From assembly GCA_903828695.1 (NCBI GenBank), contig CAIKNE010000125.1, positions 1-37,071 on the forward strand: a DNA stretch of 37,071 nucleotides. Direction: 5' to 3'. The DNA comes from an uncultured Burkholderiales bacterium. Its GTDB lineage: Bacteria; Pseudomonadota; Gammaproteobacteria; Burkholderiales; Burkholderiaceae_C. Both the position numbers and the translations under genes were made by a program. Below the pieces are notes generated by a model that saw only the letters and a program-made list of their open reading frames with translations, did not search any database and had not been told where the DNA came from. This document shows, piece after piece, positions 8,293-15,960 of the stretch (positions are counted from its first letter, which is position 1; every line of letters begins with the position of its first letter).

Positions 8293-8871
8293 TTATTGTG
8301 CTTGAGCTTCTAATGCTATATCAATACGGACTTCATCACCAACGTAGGGCGCATATTTACCTGCATTGAACTCTGATCTTTTGATGATTGTGAATGCGGT
8401 TGCCCCAATAGCAGGTTTCTTCATCATGGGGTGAATCATTGCTTGGAAAGCAGTGACTGTTAAAGTGACTGGCTTAGTCACGCCTTTGATTGTTAAATTT
8501 CCATCAATGCTGGTCAATTTTCCATCAGTGAATGTGACCTTTGTTGACTTGAAGGTTGCTTGTGGAAATTTGGCTGAATCAAGGAAATCCTCGCCTTGGA
8601 TGTGACCGTTAAAGTCTGTAGATCCAGTGTTAACTGATTTGATATCGATGGCAATATCGACAGATCCTGTTTGTTTTTCAGCGTCATAAACAATGGCGCC
8701 AGTTGTCTTGTCGAAACGGCTTAACTGTGTAGAAAAACCAAAGTGAGAATATGAAAAACGTGGGAATGTATGTCCCGCATCAATAGTGTAGTTCACGGGT
8801 GCTGCAAAAGCGGATGTACTCAAGCATGCCGCTAAGGATAAAGCGATTGCAAGGCGGTTTGTTTTTTTCAT
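8293..8871 (-). CDS. YceI-family periplasmic protein
   Basis: The start at 8871 is chosen because AGGAG lies 7 bp upstream and a typical signal peptide begins there (MKKTNRLAIALSLAACLSTSAFA). The 192-residue product has the YceI lipocalin-like barrel features: VNYTIDAGHTFPRFSYSHFG at the start, then VDIAIDIKSVNTG, FNGHIQGEDFLDSAKFPQATFKS and NLTIKGVTKPVTLTV. YceI proteins bind long isoprenoid lipids such as octaprenyl compounds in the periplasm. It is the last gene of a minus-strand group with a second YceI protein and cytochrome b561, 52 bp upstream. That association is common in proteobacteria. Its lipid ligand is unknown. Confidence 0.92.
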   Translation of the reverse strand: MKKTNRLAIALSLAACLSTSAFAAPVNYTIDAGHTFPRFSYSHFGFSTQLSRFDKTTGAIVYDAEKQTGSVDIAIDIKSVNTGSTDFNGHIQGEDFLDSAKFPQATFKSTKVTFTDGKLTSIDGNLTIKGVTKPVTLTVTAFQAMIHPMMKKPAIGATAFTIIKRSEFNAGKYAPYVGDEVRIDIALEAQAQ

Positions 8872-8923
8872 AAAGATACTCCTAGGTTGAAAAAAGGTTG
8901 TGGAAATTAAGATGAAGAAAAAA

Positions 8924-9502
8924 TTATTTTGAAGCAGTAGCTGAGATGTTAAAGTTAATTTGTATGTCGTTAGCAACAACATCGAACTTTGACCAAGAAC
9001 CTTCTCCAATGGCAAAGTCGCCCCTGTGCATGATCACACTACCCGTGAAGGTGCCAGCGTTTCCTTGCGGTGTATATTTGAGCGGAAACTTCACCTCCCT
9101 TGTTTGTCCCTTGATGGTTAAGTTGCCAGTGACGTCAAACTGATTGGCCGTTGTAGGTTTTATTTGAGTGGCAGTGAAGGTTGCCTTTGGATAGACTTTC
9201 GTATTGAACCAAGCCTTGCCTTGGGCTTCCTCGTCAGCAGGCCCGCCAGTGTCGATACTCGTTAAATCGATATCAAATGCTGCTTTTGCATTTTGTGGTT
9301 TTGTGGGATCGAACGCAATTTGAGCTGTAAACTTTTTAAAGCTTCCGTCCATTCCAACTCCCATTTGTTTATATACAAACCCGATTGTGCTTTTGTCGCT
9401 TACGATGGATTTGAACTCTGTAGCGTAGGATGTATTGCCCATCCAGTATGCAAAGAGAAAAGAGATAGAAATGCAGGATCTGTAGATTAATTTGTTAGAC
9501 AT
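8924..9502 (-). CDS. YceI-family periplasmic protein (second copy)
   Basis: This 192-residue protein has a signal peptide (ISISFLFAYWMGNTSYA). The YceI pattern is STIGFVYKQMGVGMDGSFKKF, AAFDIDLTSIDTGG, AWFNTKVYPKATFTATQI, NLTIKGQTREVKFPL and a closing VANDIQINFNISA. It is only distantly similar to the neighbouring YceI, so the pair is probably an old duplication with divided roles rather than a recent one. Its start overlaps the end of the cytochrome b561 gene by 8 bp, which supports co-translation. Electron transfer or quinone-related lipid handling with the b561 protein is a fair inference from the recurrent gene pairing. Confidence 0.9.
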   Translation of the reverse strand: MSNKLIYRSCISISFLFAYWMGNTSYATEFKSIVSDKSTIGFVYKQMGVGMDGSFKKFTAQIAFDPTKPQNAKAAFDIDLTSIDTGGPADEEAQGKAWFNTKVYPKATFTATQIKPTTANQFDVTGNLTIKGQTREVKFPLKYTPQGNAGTFTGSVIMHRGDFAIGEGSWSKFDVVANDIQINFNISATASK

Positions 9503-10055
9503 TTTCGTTCCTAGATTTAGATAATAAAAAATTAGGGAGCATGCGAGTCAATATTTCGTCTTTGTCAATAAAGTGGTGTTTCAATGCAGCAAGTACGTGC
9601 GTACCAATGAATGCAATAAAAATCCAGTTAAGAGCTTCATGCAGTTCCTCTAATTGATTACCAAGCGCTTTATCCCTGGCGAGTAGGTCAGGTATAGGCC
9701 AAATACCAAACCAAACAGTTTGGACACCTTTTGCTGAACTCATGAGCCATCCAGAAAGTGGTATCGCAAGACAAAGGAAGTATAGAGCGAGGTGTCCTAA
9801 ATGCGCTAATACTTTGAGTTGTTTATGCATTTGCTCTGGCAGGGGTGGGGGAGGATTGAATAGTCTCCAAGTAAGCCTTGCAAGGGTTAAAAGAAATACG
9901 GTGACGCCTGCCCATTTATGCCATGAAAAATACTGAAGTTTTTCTGGCGACAATTCCATGTCGGTCATCGTAAAGCCAAGGAAAAATAATCCCAGAATGA
10001 TGGTTACGATGAGCCAGTGTAATAATTTGGCAGTTTTTGTGTAATTGTTTCTCAT
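9495..10055 (-). CDS. cytochrome b561
   Basis: This 186-residue, four-helix membrane cytochrome of the prokaryotic b561 family starts with KTAKLLHWLIV, which contains the first heme-ligand His. Further candidate heme-ligand His residues lie in FSWHKWAGVTVF, LAHLGHLALYFL, ELHEALNWIFI and GTHVLAALKHHF. The family passes electrons between quinol and acceptors, including superoxide in E. coli CybB. It lies in the dioxygenase - b561 - YceI - YceI group and overlaps the first YceI gene. No heme-lyase or CXXCH motif is expected because the hemes are b-type. Confidence 0.92.
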   Translation of the reverse strand: MRNNYTKTAKLLHWLIVTIILGLFFLGFTMTDMELSPEKLQYFSWHKWAGVTVFLLTLARLTWRLFNPPPPLPEQMHKQLKVLAHLGHLALYFLCLAIPLSGWLMSSAKGVQTVWFGIWPIPDLLARDKALGNQLEELHEALNWIFIAFIGTHVLAALKHHFIDKDEILTRMLPNFLLSKSRNENV

Positions 10056-10117
10056 AGAAAAGGATGTTTTTAAATGTTAAGTTTAATTGAATCAGGTTGC
10101 TTTTTATGAATAGGAGG

Positions 10118-10909
10118 TTATGACTGAAATACGTAGCCGTCCATTGCAAGTACATAATCACTAATGCCGCGGTAAAACGCTTTTGCTTTTGCGCCCTTAC
10201 CAGCTGCTCCCATGGCAACAAATAGTGGCATCAGATGCTCCTCGCTTGGGTGGGCTCTAATCGCCTCCTTGCTGATGCTTCGGTAGTTGATTAAGGAATC
10301 AACGTCACCTTTGCAAAGCATTTCATTTAACCAGTCTGCGAATGCTTGAACATAGGTTGGTGTTTTTCCCCCGAGCATTTTGATTTGTCCGTAATCACCT
10401 AGGTTATGAGTCAGGTTGCCACTAGCGAGTATCAAAATCCCCTGGTCTGCAAACTCCGCGAGTGCCTCGCCAATTTTGTAGGCCTGCTCGGGTCTAGCTC
10501 TCTCGGGTAAGGAGATGGGAACTACAGGAACGTTTGCATCTGGGTAGAGTTGTCTGAGGGGAATCCAAGCTCCGTGATCAAGCCCTCTGGTTGGATCCTC
10601 TAGGCATTCCAGGCCTTTAATTTTGAAGGACTTTCGTACTTCACCCGCTAATTCGGGGCATCCGGTCGCAGGATATTTGATTTTGTAAAGCCGATCATCG
10701 AACCCGTAAAAATCGTAAATAGTCTCGAGCTGCACGGCGGTTCCGACTGTTGGTATGCGTGTCTCCCAGTGTGGACTGATACATAGGACCGCTCTTGGGG
10801 TTTTAAACTCTCTTGCAACCTTGGATATTGCAGCACCCGCTGCACCGCAGTCCAATGCAAATGTGGGCGCTCCGTGGGGTAGGAAGAGGATATTTTTGAG
10901 ATCTGACAT
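10118..10909 (-). CDS. class III extradiol (DODA-type) ring-cleavage dioxygenase
   Basis: This 263-residue protein belongs to the YgiD/4,5-DOPA dioxygenase family. The metal-binding and catalytic histidines are visible: H12 in LPHGAPTF, H47 in ISPHWE, H112 in LDHGAWIPL and H168 in ASGNLTHNL. A C-terminal EEHLMPLFVAMGAAG block follows. Members use a non-heme metal, zinc or iron, to open catechol-type rings, but many have no known natural substrate. It is divergent from a LysR regulator, with ~90 bp between the starts, the classical arrangement for LysR control. Cytochrome b561 lies 62 bp downstream on the same strand. Confidence 0.9.
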   Translation of the reverse strand: MSDLKNILFLPHGAPTFALDCGAAGAAISKVAREFKTPRAVLCISPHWETRIPTVGTAVQLETIYDFYGFDDRLYKIKYPATGCPELAGEVRKSFKIKGLECLEDPTRGLDHGAWIPLRQLYPDANVPVVPISLPERARPEQAYKIGEALAEFADQGILILASGNLTHNLGDYGQIKMLGGKTPTYVQAFADWLNEMLCKGDVDSLINYRSISKEAIRAHPSEEHLMPLFVAMGAAGKGAKAKAFYRGISDYVLAMDGYVFQS

Positions 10910-10940
10910 AGTATTTTTAACCTGAGTTGGACTTTATCTG

Positions 10941-10992
10941 GTATTTTGTTCAAGATATAGTAGACAAAATGCAAATATTTGTTGCAAAATAC
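10941..10992. promoter_or_regulatory. nested inverted repeats between LysR gene and dioxygenase gene
   Basis: ATTTTGT (10943-10949) pairs with ACAAAAT (10964-10970). The same left arm, extended as GTATTTTG (10941-10948), also pairs perfectly with CAAAATAC (10985-10992). All lie in the 89-bp divergent promoter region, where LysR proteins normally bind a recognition site and an activation site. Assignment to this LysR is inferred. Confidence 0.5.
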
Positions 10993-10998
10993 GAAACA

Positions 10999-11877
10999 AT
11001 GGATAAATTTACACTCATGCAAACTTTTGTCAGGGTCGCTGAAGCGGGGAGTTTTACAGCTGTGGCCCATCAAATGGACGTTCCTCGCTCCATGATTACT
11101 CGGCAAATTGCTGGACTTGAGAGTCAGCTTGGCGTTAAGTTGATGACGCGCAGCACGCGTAGCCTATCTTTGACTACTGCAGGCTCAGCTTATTTAGAGA
11201 AATGTAGAGTTATATTAAATCTAGTAGACGCCACAGAATCAAGTTTGGTTCACGAGCAATCTGCTCCTAGGGGACAGATTCGCATTAGCTTGCCCCTCAG
11301 CTTTGGATTACAAAAGTTATTACCTATATTGATGGATTTTGCAAAGCAAAATGCCGAGATCAAGCTAGCAATGGATTTTTCTGATCGACACTCCAACCTA
11401 ATTGAAGAAGGATTAGATATGGCAGTTCGTATTACCGCGAATCTAGACTCCACGGATATAGTCAGAAAACTCGGTGTTTGCAAATTAATAACCGTAGCCA
11501 GTCCAAGCTATTTGGATCTGCACGGCATTCCACTTAAGCCGAGTGATTTAAGACATCATGAGTGCCTGGATTACTCATTGCAACCTTCGGTCTCATCTTG
11601 GACGTATATGGTGGGAGGTGAACGCAGCAACGTTAGTATTGAGGGTAGACTGGTCGCCAATAATGGTGTGGCGCTAGCCGAGGCAGCCGCAAGGGGGTTT
11701 GGAATTGCCAGGCAACCCGACTTTATTGTTGATAGCTTTTTGCAGGACGGGCGGTTGGTGCGGGTGTTAGGGGATTACGACGCGCCTGAACTTGGAATCT
11801 ACGCTGTATTACCCAGTAACAGATATATTCCGCACCGCATATCCGTATTGATGGAGTTTATTTCTAGCGAATTGTGA
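10999..11877 (+). CDS. LysR-family transcriptional regulator
   Basis: The start at 10999 (292 residues) fits the family: MDKFTLMQTFVRVAEAGSFTAVAHQMDVPRSMITRQIAGLESQLGVKLMTRSTRSLSLTTAG in outline forms the winged helix-turn-helix. An in-frame ATG at 10927 would add 24 residues inside the promoter repeats and is unlikely. The rest is a periplasmic-binding-like effector domain (GQIRISLPLSFG, LDMAVRI, EAAARGFGIARQPDF). It is of the AaeR/CrgA-like subgroup. It is transcribed away from the dioxygenase gene and probably regulates the dioxygenase-b561-YceI group. The effector is unknown. Confidence 0.92.
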   Translation: MDKFTLMQTFVRVAEAGSFTAVAHQMDVPRSMITRQIAGLESQLGVKLMTRSTRSLSLTTAGSAYLEKCRVILNLVDATESSLVHEQSAPRGQIRISLPLSFGLQKLLPILMDFAKQNAEIKLAMDFSDRHSNLIEEGLDMAVRITANLDSTDIVRKLGVCKLITVASPSYLDLHGIPLKPSDLRHHECLDYSLQPSVSSWTYMVGGERSNVSIEGRLVANNGVALAEAAARGFGIARQPDFIVDSFLQDGRLVRVLGDYDAPELGIYAVLPSNRYIPHRISVLMEFISSEL

Positions 11878-11951
11878 TCATAGATTGTTAGTGGTTTTCG
11901 CTTCATCCTATTGAACCACATCTATTTATCACGCACCAAATAAATATTGAA

Positions 11952-11966
11952 CGCACCTTTTGTGCG
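11952..11966. promoter_or_regulatory. possible enhancer site upstream of the cyanate operon
   Basis: CGCAC (11952-11956) and GTGCG (11962-11966) form a perfect inverted repeat with a 5-base spacer, flanked by ATTG and CAAT. It lies ~140 bp upstream of the predicted sigma-54 start, where activator sites usually sit. It resembles the NtrC site (GCAC-N7-GTGC) but the spacer is two bases short, so the activator is uncertain. Confidence 0.35.
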
Positions 11967-12070
11967 CAATATCTTGTACCAGTAGCCCTTGAAATGATGA
12001 GATAGCACACGGTTATGGTCTATCTGGGTATGTTTTGATGCACGTTCTACTCAATCGTCTTAGTTCGATG

Positions 12071-12086
12071 TGGCACGGGCTTTGCA
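12071..12086 (+). promoter_or_regulatory. sigma-54 (-24/-12) promoter of the cyanate operon
   Basis: TGGCACGGGCTTTGCA matches the RpoN consensus TGGCAC-N5-TTGCW, with exactly 10 bases between the invariant GG (12072-12073) and GC (12084-12085). Transcription would start near 12097, ~50 bp before the first gene. This implies activation by an enhancer-binding protein, most simply NtrC under nitrogen limitation. The direct repeat CTAAGTACC (12118-12126, 12130-12138) lies in the leader. Confidence 0.8.
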
Positions 12087-12148
12087 ATGACAGTTGGGTC
12101 AGCAAAGAAGTATTCACCTAAGTACCCAACTAAGTACCTTATAAGCAT

Positions 12149-13579
12149 ATGCCTAATTTCCTTAAGACTGAAGAGACTGGTAGTGATCTGCGCCATGATG
12201 CCTATGACGATTCTCGGCCCTTACTCATGAACTGCGCATGTGGTCGAGTTCATCGCAAAGAGTCTCTGATTGAATGTACAGATTCCGCTAGAGTGTCGAC
12301 TCTTCAGTCACATTCAGTGCAATCGGTAGAGCAAACCTCACAAAACTTTATGGAGGCGGCTTTTGTCAAAGCAATGTTCCCCGTTGACTCTGTGCGCCGT
12401 GGCTTTTTGAGGGCTGTAGGCGCAAACACTGCAAGAGCTGCTATAAGCTCAGTATTGCCCCTGGGTGCTTTGCAAGCCATGGCCCAAGACAAGGGCTCGA
12501 TTGAGAAAAAAGATTTGAAAATTGGATTTATCGCCATCACCTGTGCGAGTCCACTGATCATGGCTGAGCCGCTTGGGTTTTACCGCAAGGAAGGCCTCAA
12601 TGTTCAATTGATGAAGACAGCCGGATGGGCTCTCATACGAGACAAAATGATTAACAAGGAGCACGACGCAAGTCACTTCCTATCCCCTATGCCGCTGGCC
12701 ATGAGTATGGGGCTGGGGAGTAATCAAGTTTCAATGAATGTTGCTAGCATACAAAATACAAACGGACAGGCCATAACACTTCATTTAAAACATAAAAACT
12801 TGCGAGATCCCCGTCAGTGGAAAGGTTTCAAGTTAGCCGTGCCGTTTGAATACAGTATGCATAACTTCTTGTTACGCTACTACTTAGCAGAGAACGGAGT
12901 CAATCCTGATACTGATGTTCAAATCCGGGTGACACCGCCCCCCGAGATGGTCGCTAACCTTCGCGCAGGAAATATCGATGGATTCTTAGGGCCCGACCCT
13001 TTTAACCAAAGAGCTGTCTATGATGAGGTTGGTTTTATTCACATCCTTTCAAAAGAAATATGGGATGGACATCCGTGTTGTGCATTTGGCATGAGTGATG
13101 AATTTATCAAGCAAAACCCAAACACATTTGCTGCCTTGTACCGCGCCGTACTAACGGCAAGTTACATGGCCAATCAGGACAAGGACCGAGAGCTTATTGC
13201 TAAGGTGATCAGTCCCGCTCAGTACCTGAACCAACCAGAGACTGTCATAACGCAGGTCCTCACTGGTAAATTTGCCGATGGTCTGGGTGGTGTCAGGAAT
13301 GTTCCCGACCGTGCAAGTTTCGATCCAGTTCCTTGGCAAAGTATGGCGGTTTGGATGCTGACTCAAATGAAGCGCTGGGGGTATGTGAAGGGAGATATCA
13401 ATTACAAGCAAATTGCTGAAAAGGTATTCTTGCTAACGGACGCTAAAAAATACATGGCCCAAGCCGGATTTAAACCGCCAGAGGGAGCGTACAAGAAATT
13501 CAAAGTTATGGGCAAAGAGTTTGATCCATCAAAGGCAGATGAGTACGCTAACAGTTTTGCTATCTCAAAGAAAGCATAA
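12149..13579 (+). CDS. cynA: ABC transporter substrate-binding protein, nitrate/cyanate (CmpA/NrtA) type
   Basis: This 476-residue periplasmic binding protein begins with a long N-terminal segment containing C29-x-C31-G-x2-H35-x7-C43. A twin-arginine signal follows at residues 83-113 (RRGFLRAVGA...GALQAMAQ, cleavage after AMA). The mature domain shows LKIGFIAITCASPLIMAEPLGFYRKEGL, SHFLSPMPLAMSMG and NIDGFLGPDPFNQRAVYD, typical of NrtA/CmpA. The place before a permease, an ATPase and cyanase makes cyanate the likely ligand; nitrate or bicarbonate are the family alternatives. The start at 12149 lacks a strong ribosome site, and an internal start at 12374 would leave a short standard Tat signal. 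I keep the long form because related proteins that I recall also carry a Cys-containing extension. Confidence 0.88.
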   Translation: MPNFLKTEETGSDLRHDAYDDSRPLLMNCACGRVHRKESLIECTDSARVSTLQSHSVQSVEQTSQNFMEAAFVKAMFPVDSVRRGFLRAVGANTARAAISSVLPLGALQAMAQDKGSIEKKDLKIGFIAITCASPLIMAEPLGFYRKEGLNVQLMKTAGWALIRDKMINKEHDASHFLSPMPLAMSMGLGSNQVSMNVASIQNTNGQAITLHLKHKNLRDPRQWKGFKLAVPFEYSMHNFLLRYYLAENGVNPDTDVQIRVTPPPEMVANLRAGNIDGFLGPDPFNQRAVYDEVGFIHILSKEIWDGHPCCAFGMSDEFIKQNPNTFAALYRAVLTASYMANQDKDRELIAKVISPAQYLNQPETVITQVLTGKFADGLGGVRNVPDRASFDPVPWQSMAVWMLTQMKRWGYVKGDINYKQIAEKVFLLTDAKKYMAQAGFKPPEGAYKKFKVMGKEFDPSKADEYANSFAISKKA

Positions 13580-13585
13580 CTAAAA

Positions 13586-14455
13586 ATGATTTCTGTTCGT
13601 TTGAAGTCAAGGGTATTGTCATTATTGATATTTGTCATTTTTCTGGGTATTTGGCACGTCAGCACCTTTACGCCAAGTGGGGGAGGAGTACCCGGATCTG
13701 GTTCGAGCGGGATGACAGCTGAGCAGCTCGAATATCAAAAGCTGATGGGTAAAGATATGGGTACACAAAAAAGTACCGGTTTCCCCTCGCTTGATCAAAT
13801 GGCAAAAGCAATCGCAAAGCAACTATCAGATCCGTTTTACGACAACGGACCCAACGACAAAGGGGTCGCTATACAGCTTGGTTATTCACTGCTGCGAGTT
13901 GGGATGGGGTTTTTCTTGGCTGCAATGGTCTCAATTCCGCTTGGATTTGCGATTGGAATGAGTCCATTGCTTTTCAGTGCATTCGATCCCTTTATTCAGA
14001 TCTTAAAACCAATCAGTCCATTGGCTTGGATGCCGCTTGCTTTGTACACAATCAAGGATTCTTCGCTATCGGGTATTTTCGTTATCTTTATCTGCTCAGT
14101 GTGGCCGATGTTAATCAATACTGCCTTTGGTGTCTCATCCGTTAAAAAGGAATGGCTGAATGTGGCGAGCACCCTTGAGGTGAGCCCCTTTAGAAAAGCA
14201 TTCCTGGTTATCCTGCCGGCTGCAGCGCCTACCATACTGACGGGTATGAGGATCAGTATGGGGATTGCTTGGTTGGTTATCGTCGCCGCTGAAATGCTGG
14301 TGGGCGGAACGGGTATAGGCTATTTTCTTTGGAATGAATGGAATAACTTGTCCTTGACAAGCGTTATTTTTGCAATTTTATTGATTGGCATTGTGGGCAT
14401 GTTACTGGATAACTGTTTTGCGAAATTTCAAAAATGGGTGACTTATGTTGAGTGA
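13586..14455 (+). CDS. cynB: ABC transporter permease, nitrate/cyanate type
   Basis: This 289-residue inner-membrane permease has an N-terminal transmembrane helix (VLSLLIFVIFLGIWHV). A ~75-residue hydrophilic, Gly-rich periplasmic loop follows, then five or so helices of the BPD_transp_1 domain. The coupling EAA-type loop reads EWLNVASTLEVSPFRKAFLVILPAAAPTILTGMR. GIAWLVIVAAEMLVGGTGIGYFLW is typical of the NrtB/TauC/SsuC group. It starts 6 bp after the binding-protein stop and its end overlaps the ATPase start by 11 bp, so the genes form one transcript. Specificity is inferred from the cyanase gene. Confidence 0.9.
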   Translation: MISVRLKSRVLSLLIFVIFLGIWHVSTFTPSGGGVPGSGSSGMTAEQLEYQKLMGKDMGTQKSTGFPSLDQMAKAIAKQLSDPFYDNGPNDKGVAIQLGYSLLRVGMGFFLAAMVSIPLGFAIGMSPLLFSAFDPFIQILKPISPLAWMPLALYTIKDSSLSGIFVIFICSVWPMLINTAFGVSSVKKEWLNVASTLEVSPFRKAFLVILPAAAPTILTGMRISMGIAWLVIVAAEMLVGGTGIGYFLWNEWNNLSLTSVIFAILLIGIVGMLLDNCFAKFQKWVTYVE

Positions 14456-15347
14456 GATCACCGGCAACCCCGGCGCACAATTGAACTTGAAAGCGCATCC
14501 AGCACTAACATCAGATGTCAAAAATCAAGCATTTCAATCCGGTCATTTTTTGCAAGTACAAGGGTTATCAAAGTTTTATTCCAAAAACAAGCCCGTTTTC
14601 AAGGGGGTCAATTTCAATATCGACAAGGGTGAATTCGTTTGTATTATTGGTCACTCCGGGTGCGGTAAAACAACTATTTTGAATGTACTTGCAGGCCTAG
14701 ACACTGCCTCAGAGGGGTACGTCTTTATGGATGGTCGTGAGGTTAAGGGGCCTAGCCTGGAGCGTGGGGTGGTATTTCAGAGCCACGCATTAATGCCTTG
14801 GTTTACGGTTCGACAAAATATTGCATTTGCTGTTCGTTCCCGGTGGCCCGAGTGGGACCATTTGGAGATCAAACGCCACGTGGAGAAATTCGTTGAAATG
14901 GTCGGACTCAGCCACTCACTTGAGAAAAAGCCCTCAGAGTTATCGGGCGGCATGAAGCAAAGAGTAGGGATAGCGAGAGCATTTTCAATTCATCCTAAGA
15001 TGCTCTTGCTGGATGAGCCTTTTGGGGCTCTGGACGCTTTGACCCGAGGAACCATACAAGATGAGTTAATGGGTATAGTCAGAAGTACCCAGCAAACCGT
15101 CTTTATGATCACACATGATGTCGATGAAGCAATATTACTGGCTGACAAAATTATTCTGATGAAAAATGCTGTCGACACTGGAGGATCTTTCACGCCTGGA
15201 GGTATTGCTGAAATTGTGAGTAACCCGTTAGGGACCCACCGTATGCGATCTGAGTTGCACCACATGAACGGATACTATGACCTGAGAAATCATATCGTAG
15301 ACTTCCTGATCGGTGCAAAGCAAAAAACACTTCATCAAACTGTCTAA
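14445..15347 (+). CDS. cynD: ABC transporter ATP-binding protein, nitrate/cyanate type
   Basis: This 300-residue ATPase has Walker A GHSGCGKT (69-76), a Q-loop in VVFQSHALMPWFTV, the signature LSGGMKQRVGIARA, Walker B LLLDEPFGALD and an H-loop in MITHDVDEA. About 38 residues precede the ATPase core. The family match is to NrtD/CmpD/SsuB-type subunits; there is no fused binding-protein domain like that of NrtC. The start overlaps the permease gene by 11 bp, and cyanase follows after 21 bp. It powers import of the ligand, cyanate by context, at the inner membrane. Confidence 0.92.
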   Translation: MLSEITGNPGAQLNLKAHPALTSDVKNQAFQSGHFLQVQGLSKFYSKNKPVFKGVNFNIDKGEFVCIIGHSGCGKTTILNVLAGLDTASEGYVFMDGREVKGPSLERGVVFQSHALMPWFTVRQNIAFAVRSRWPEWDHLEIKRHVEKFVEMVGLSHSLEKKPSELSGGMKQRVGIARAFSIHPKMLLLDEPFGALDALTRGTIQDELMGIVRSTQQTVFMITHDVDEAILLADKIILMKNAVDTGGSFTPGGIAEIVSNPLGTHRMRSELHHMNGYYDLRNHIVDFLIGAKQKTLHQTV

Positions 15348-15368
15348 ATATCAATAAAGGAGCTATGC

Positions 15369-15812
15369 ATGAACCGATTAATGGTCACAGAGAAAATAAT
15401 TTCTACCAAAGTCTCAAAAGGGATTAAGTGGGAAGCAGTTGCGAAAAAAGTGGGTGAGTCCAAAGAGTGGACGACAGCGCTTTGCTTGGGGCAGATGACC
15501 GCAACGCCTGCTCAAGCAAAAGTGATTGGTAAGATATTTGGCCTCTCCGCTGAGGAGCAGAAATGGTTGATGGTTGTGCCCTATAAGGGTTCTTTACCAA
15601 CCCCTGTACCCACAGATCCCTTAATATACCGTTGGTACGAAATAGTCAATGTCTACGGTACCACGATTAAAGAATTAATTCATGAAGAGTTCGGCGACGG
15701 GATCATGAGCGCCATCGACTTCAGTATGGACATTGAGCGTCAACCAGATCCCAAAGGTGATCGCGTTAATGTTGTTTTATCAGGTAAATTCCTCCCTTAT
15801 AAAACATATTGA
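15369..15812 (+). CDS. cynS: cyanase (cyanate hydratase)
   Basis: This 147-residue enzyme converts cyanate and bicarbonate to ammonia and CO2. The catalytic triad is intact and at the usual spacing: R88 and E91 in YRWYEIVNVYG, and S114 in FGDGIMSAIDFSM. The N-terminal helical domain (SKGIKWEAVAKKVGESKEWTTALCLGQMTATPAQA) is the expected HTH-like fold, and the active form is a decamer. AAGGAG lies about 8 bp before the start. Together with the upstream transporter and sigma-54 promoter, it lets the cell use cyanate as a nitrogen source or detoxify it. No adjacent carbonic anhydrase gene (cynT) is present. Confidence 0.96.
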   Translation: MNRLMVTEKIISTKVSKGIKWEAVAKKVGESKEWTTALCLGQMTATPAQAKVIGKIFGLSAEEQKWLMVVPYKGSLPTPVPTDPLIYRWYEIVNVYGTTIKELIHEEFGDGIMSAIDFSMDIERQPDPKGDRVNVVLSGKFLPYKTY

Positions 15813-15960
15813 TTGCTCTCATCTTTAACCCAGTTGATCAATAGGCTGTTCATTTCTTTATCGTCTTTTCATCCGCTGGGTTGAAAAGTGTGAGGCACTC
15901 AGTAGTTGATTTTGTTGTACTTAAAAAGCTCGCAGGCTAGATATCATAAGTCCCTAATTA

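Noticed and set aside
11953-11965. A classical NtrC site
   Set aside because: The spacing between GCAC and GTGC is 5 bases, not the 7 of known NtrC sites, so it is listed only as a possible enhancer.
15827-15882. Terminator after cynS (AACCCAG / CTGGGTT)
   Set aside because: The 42-base loop and lack of a T-run make a functional terminator unlikely.
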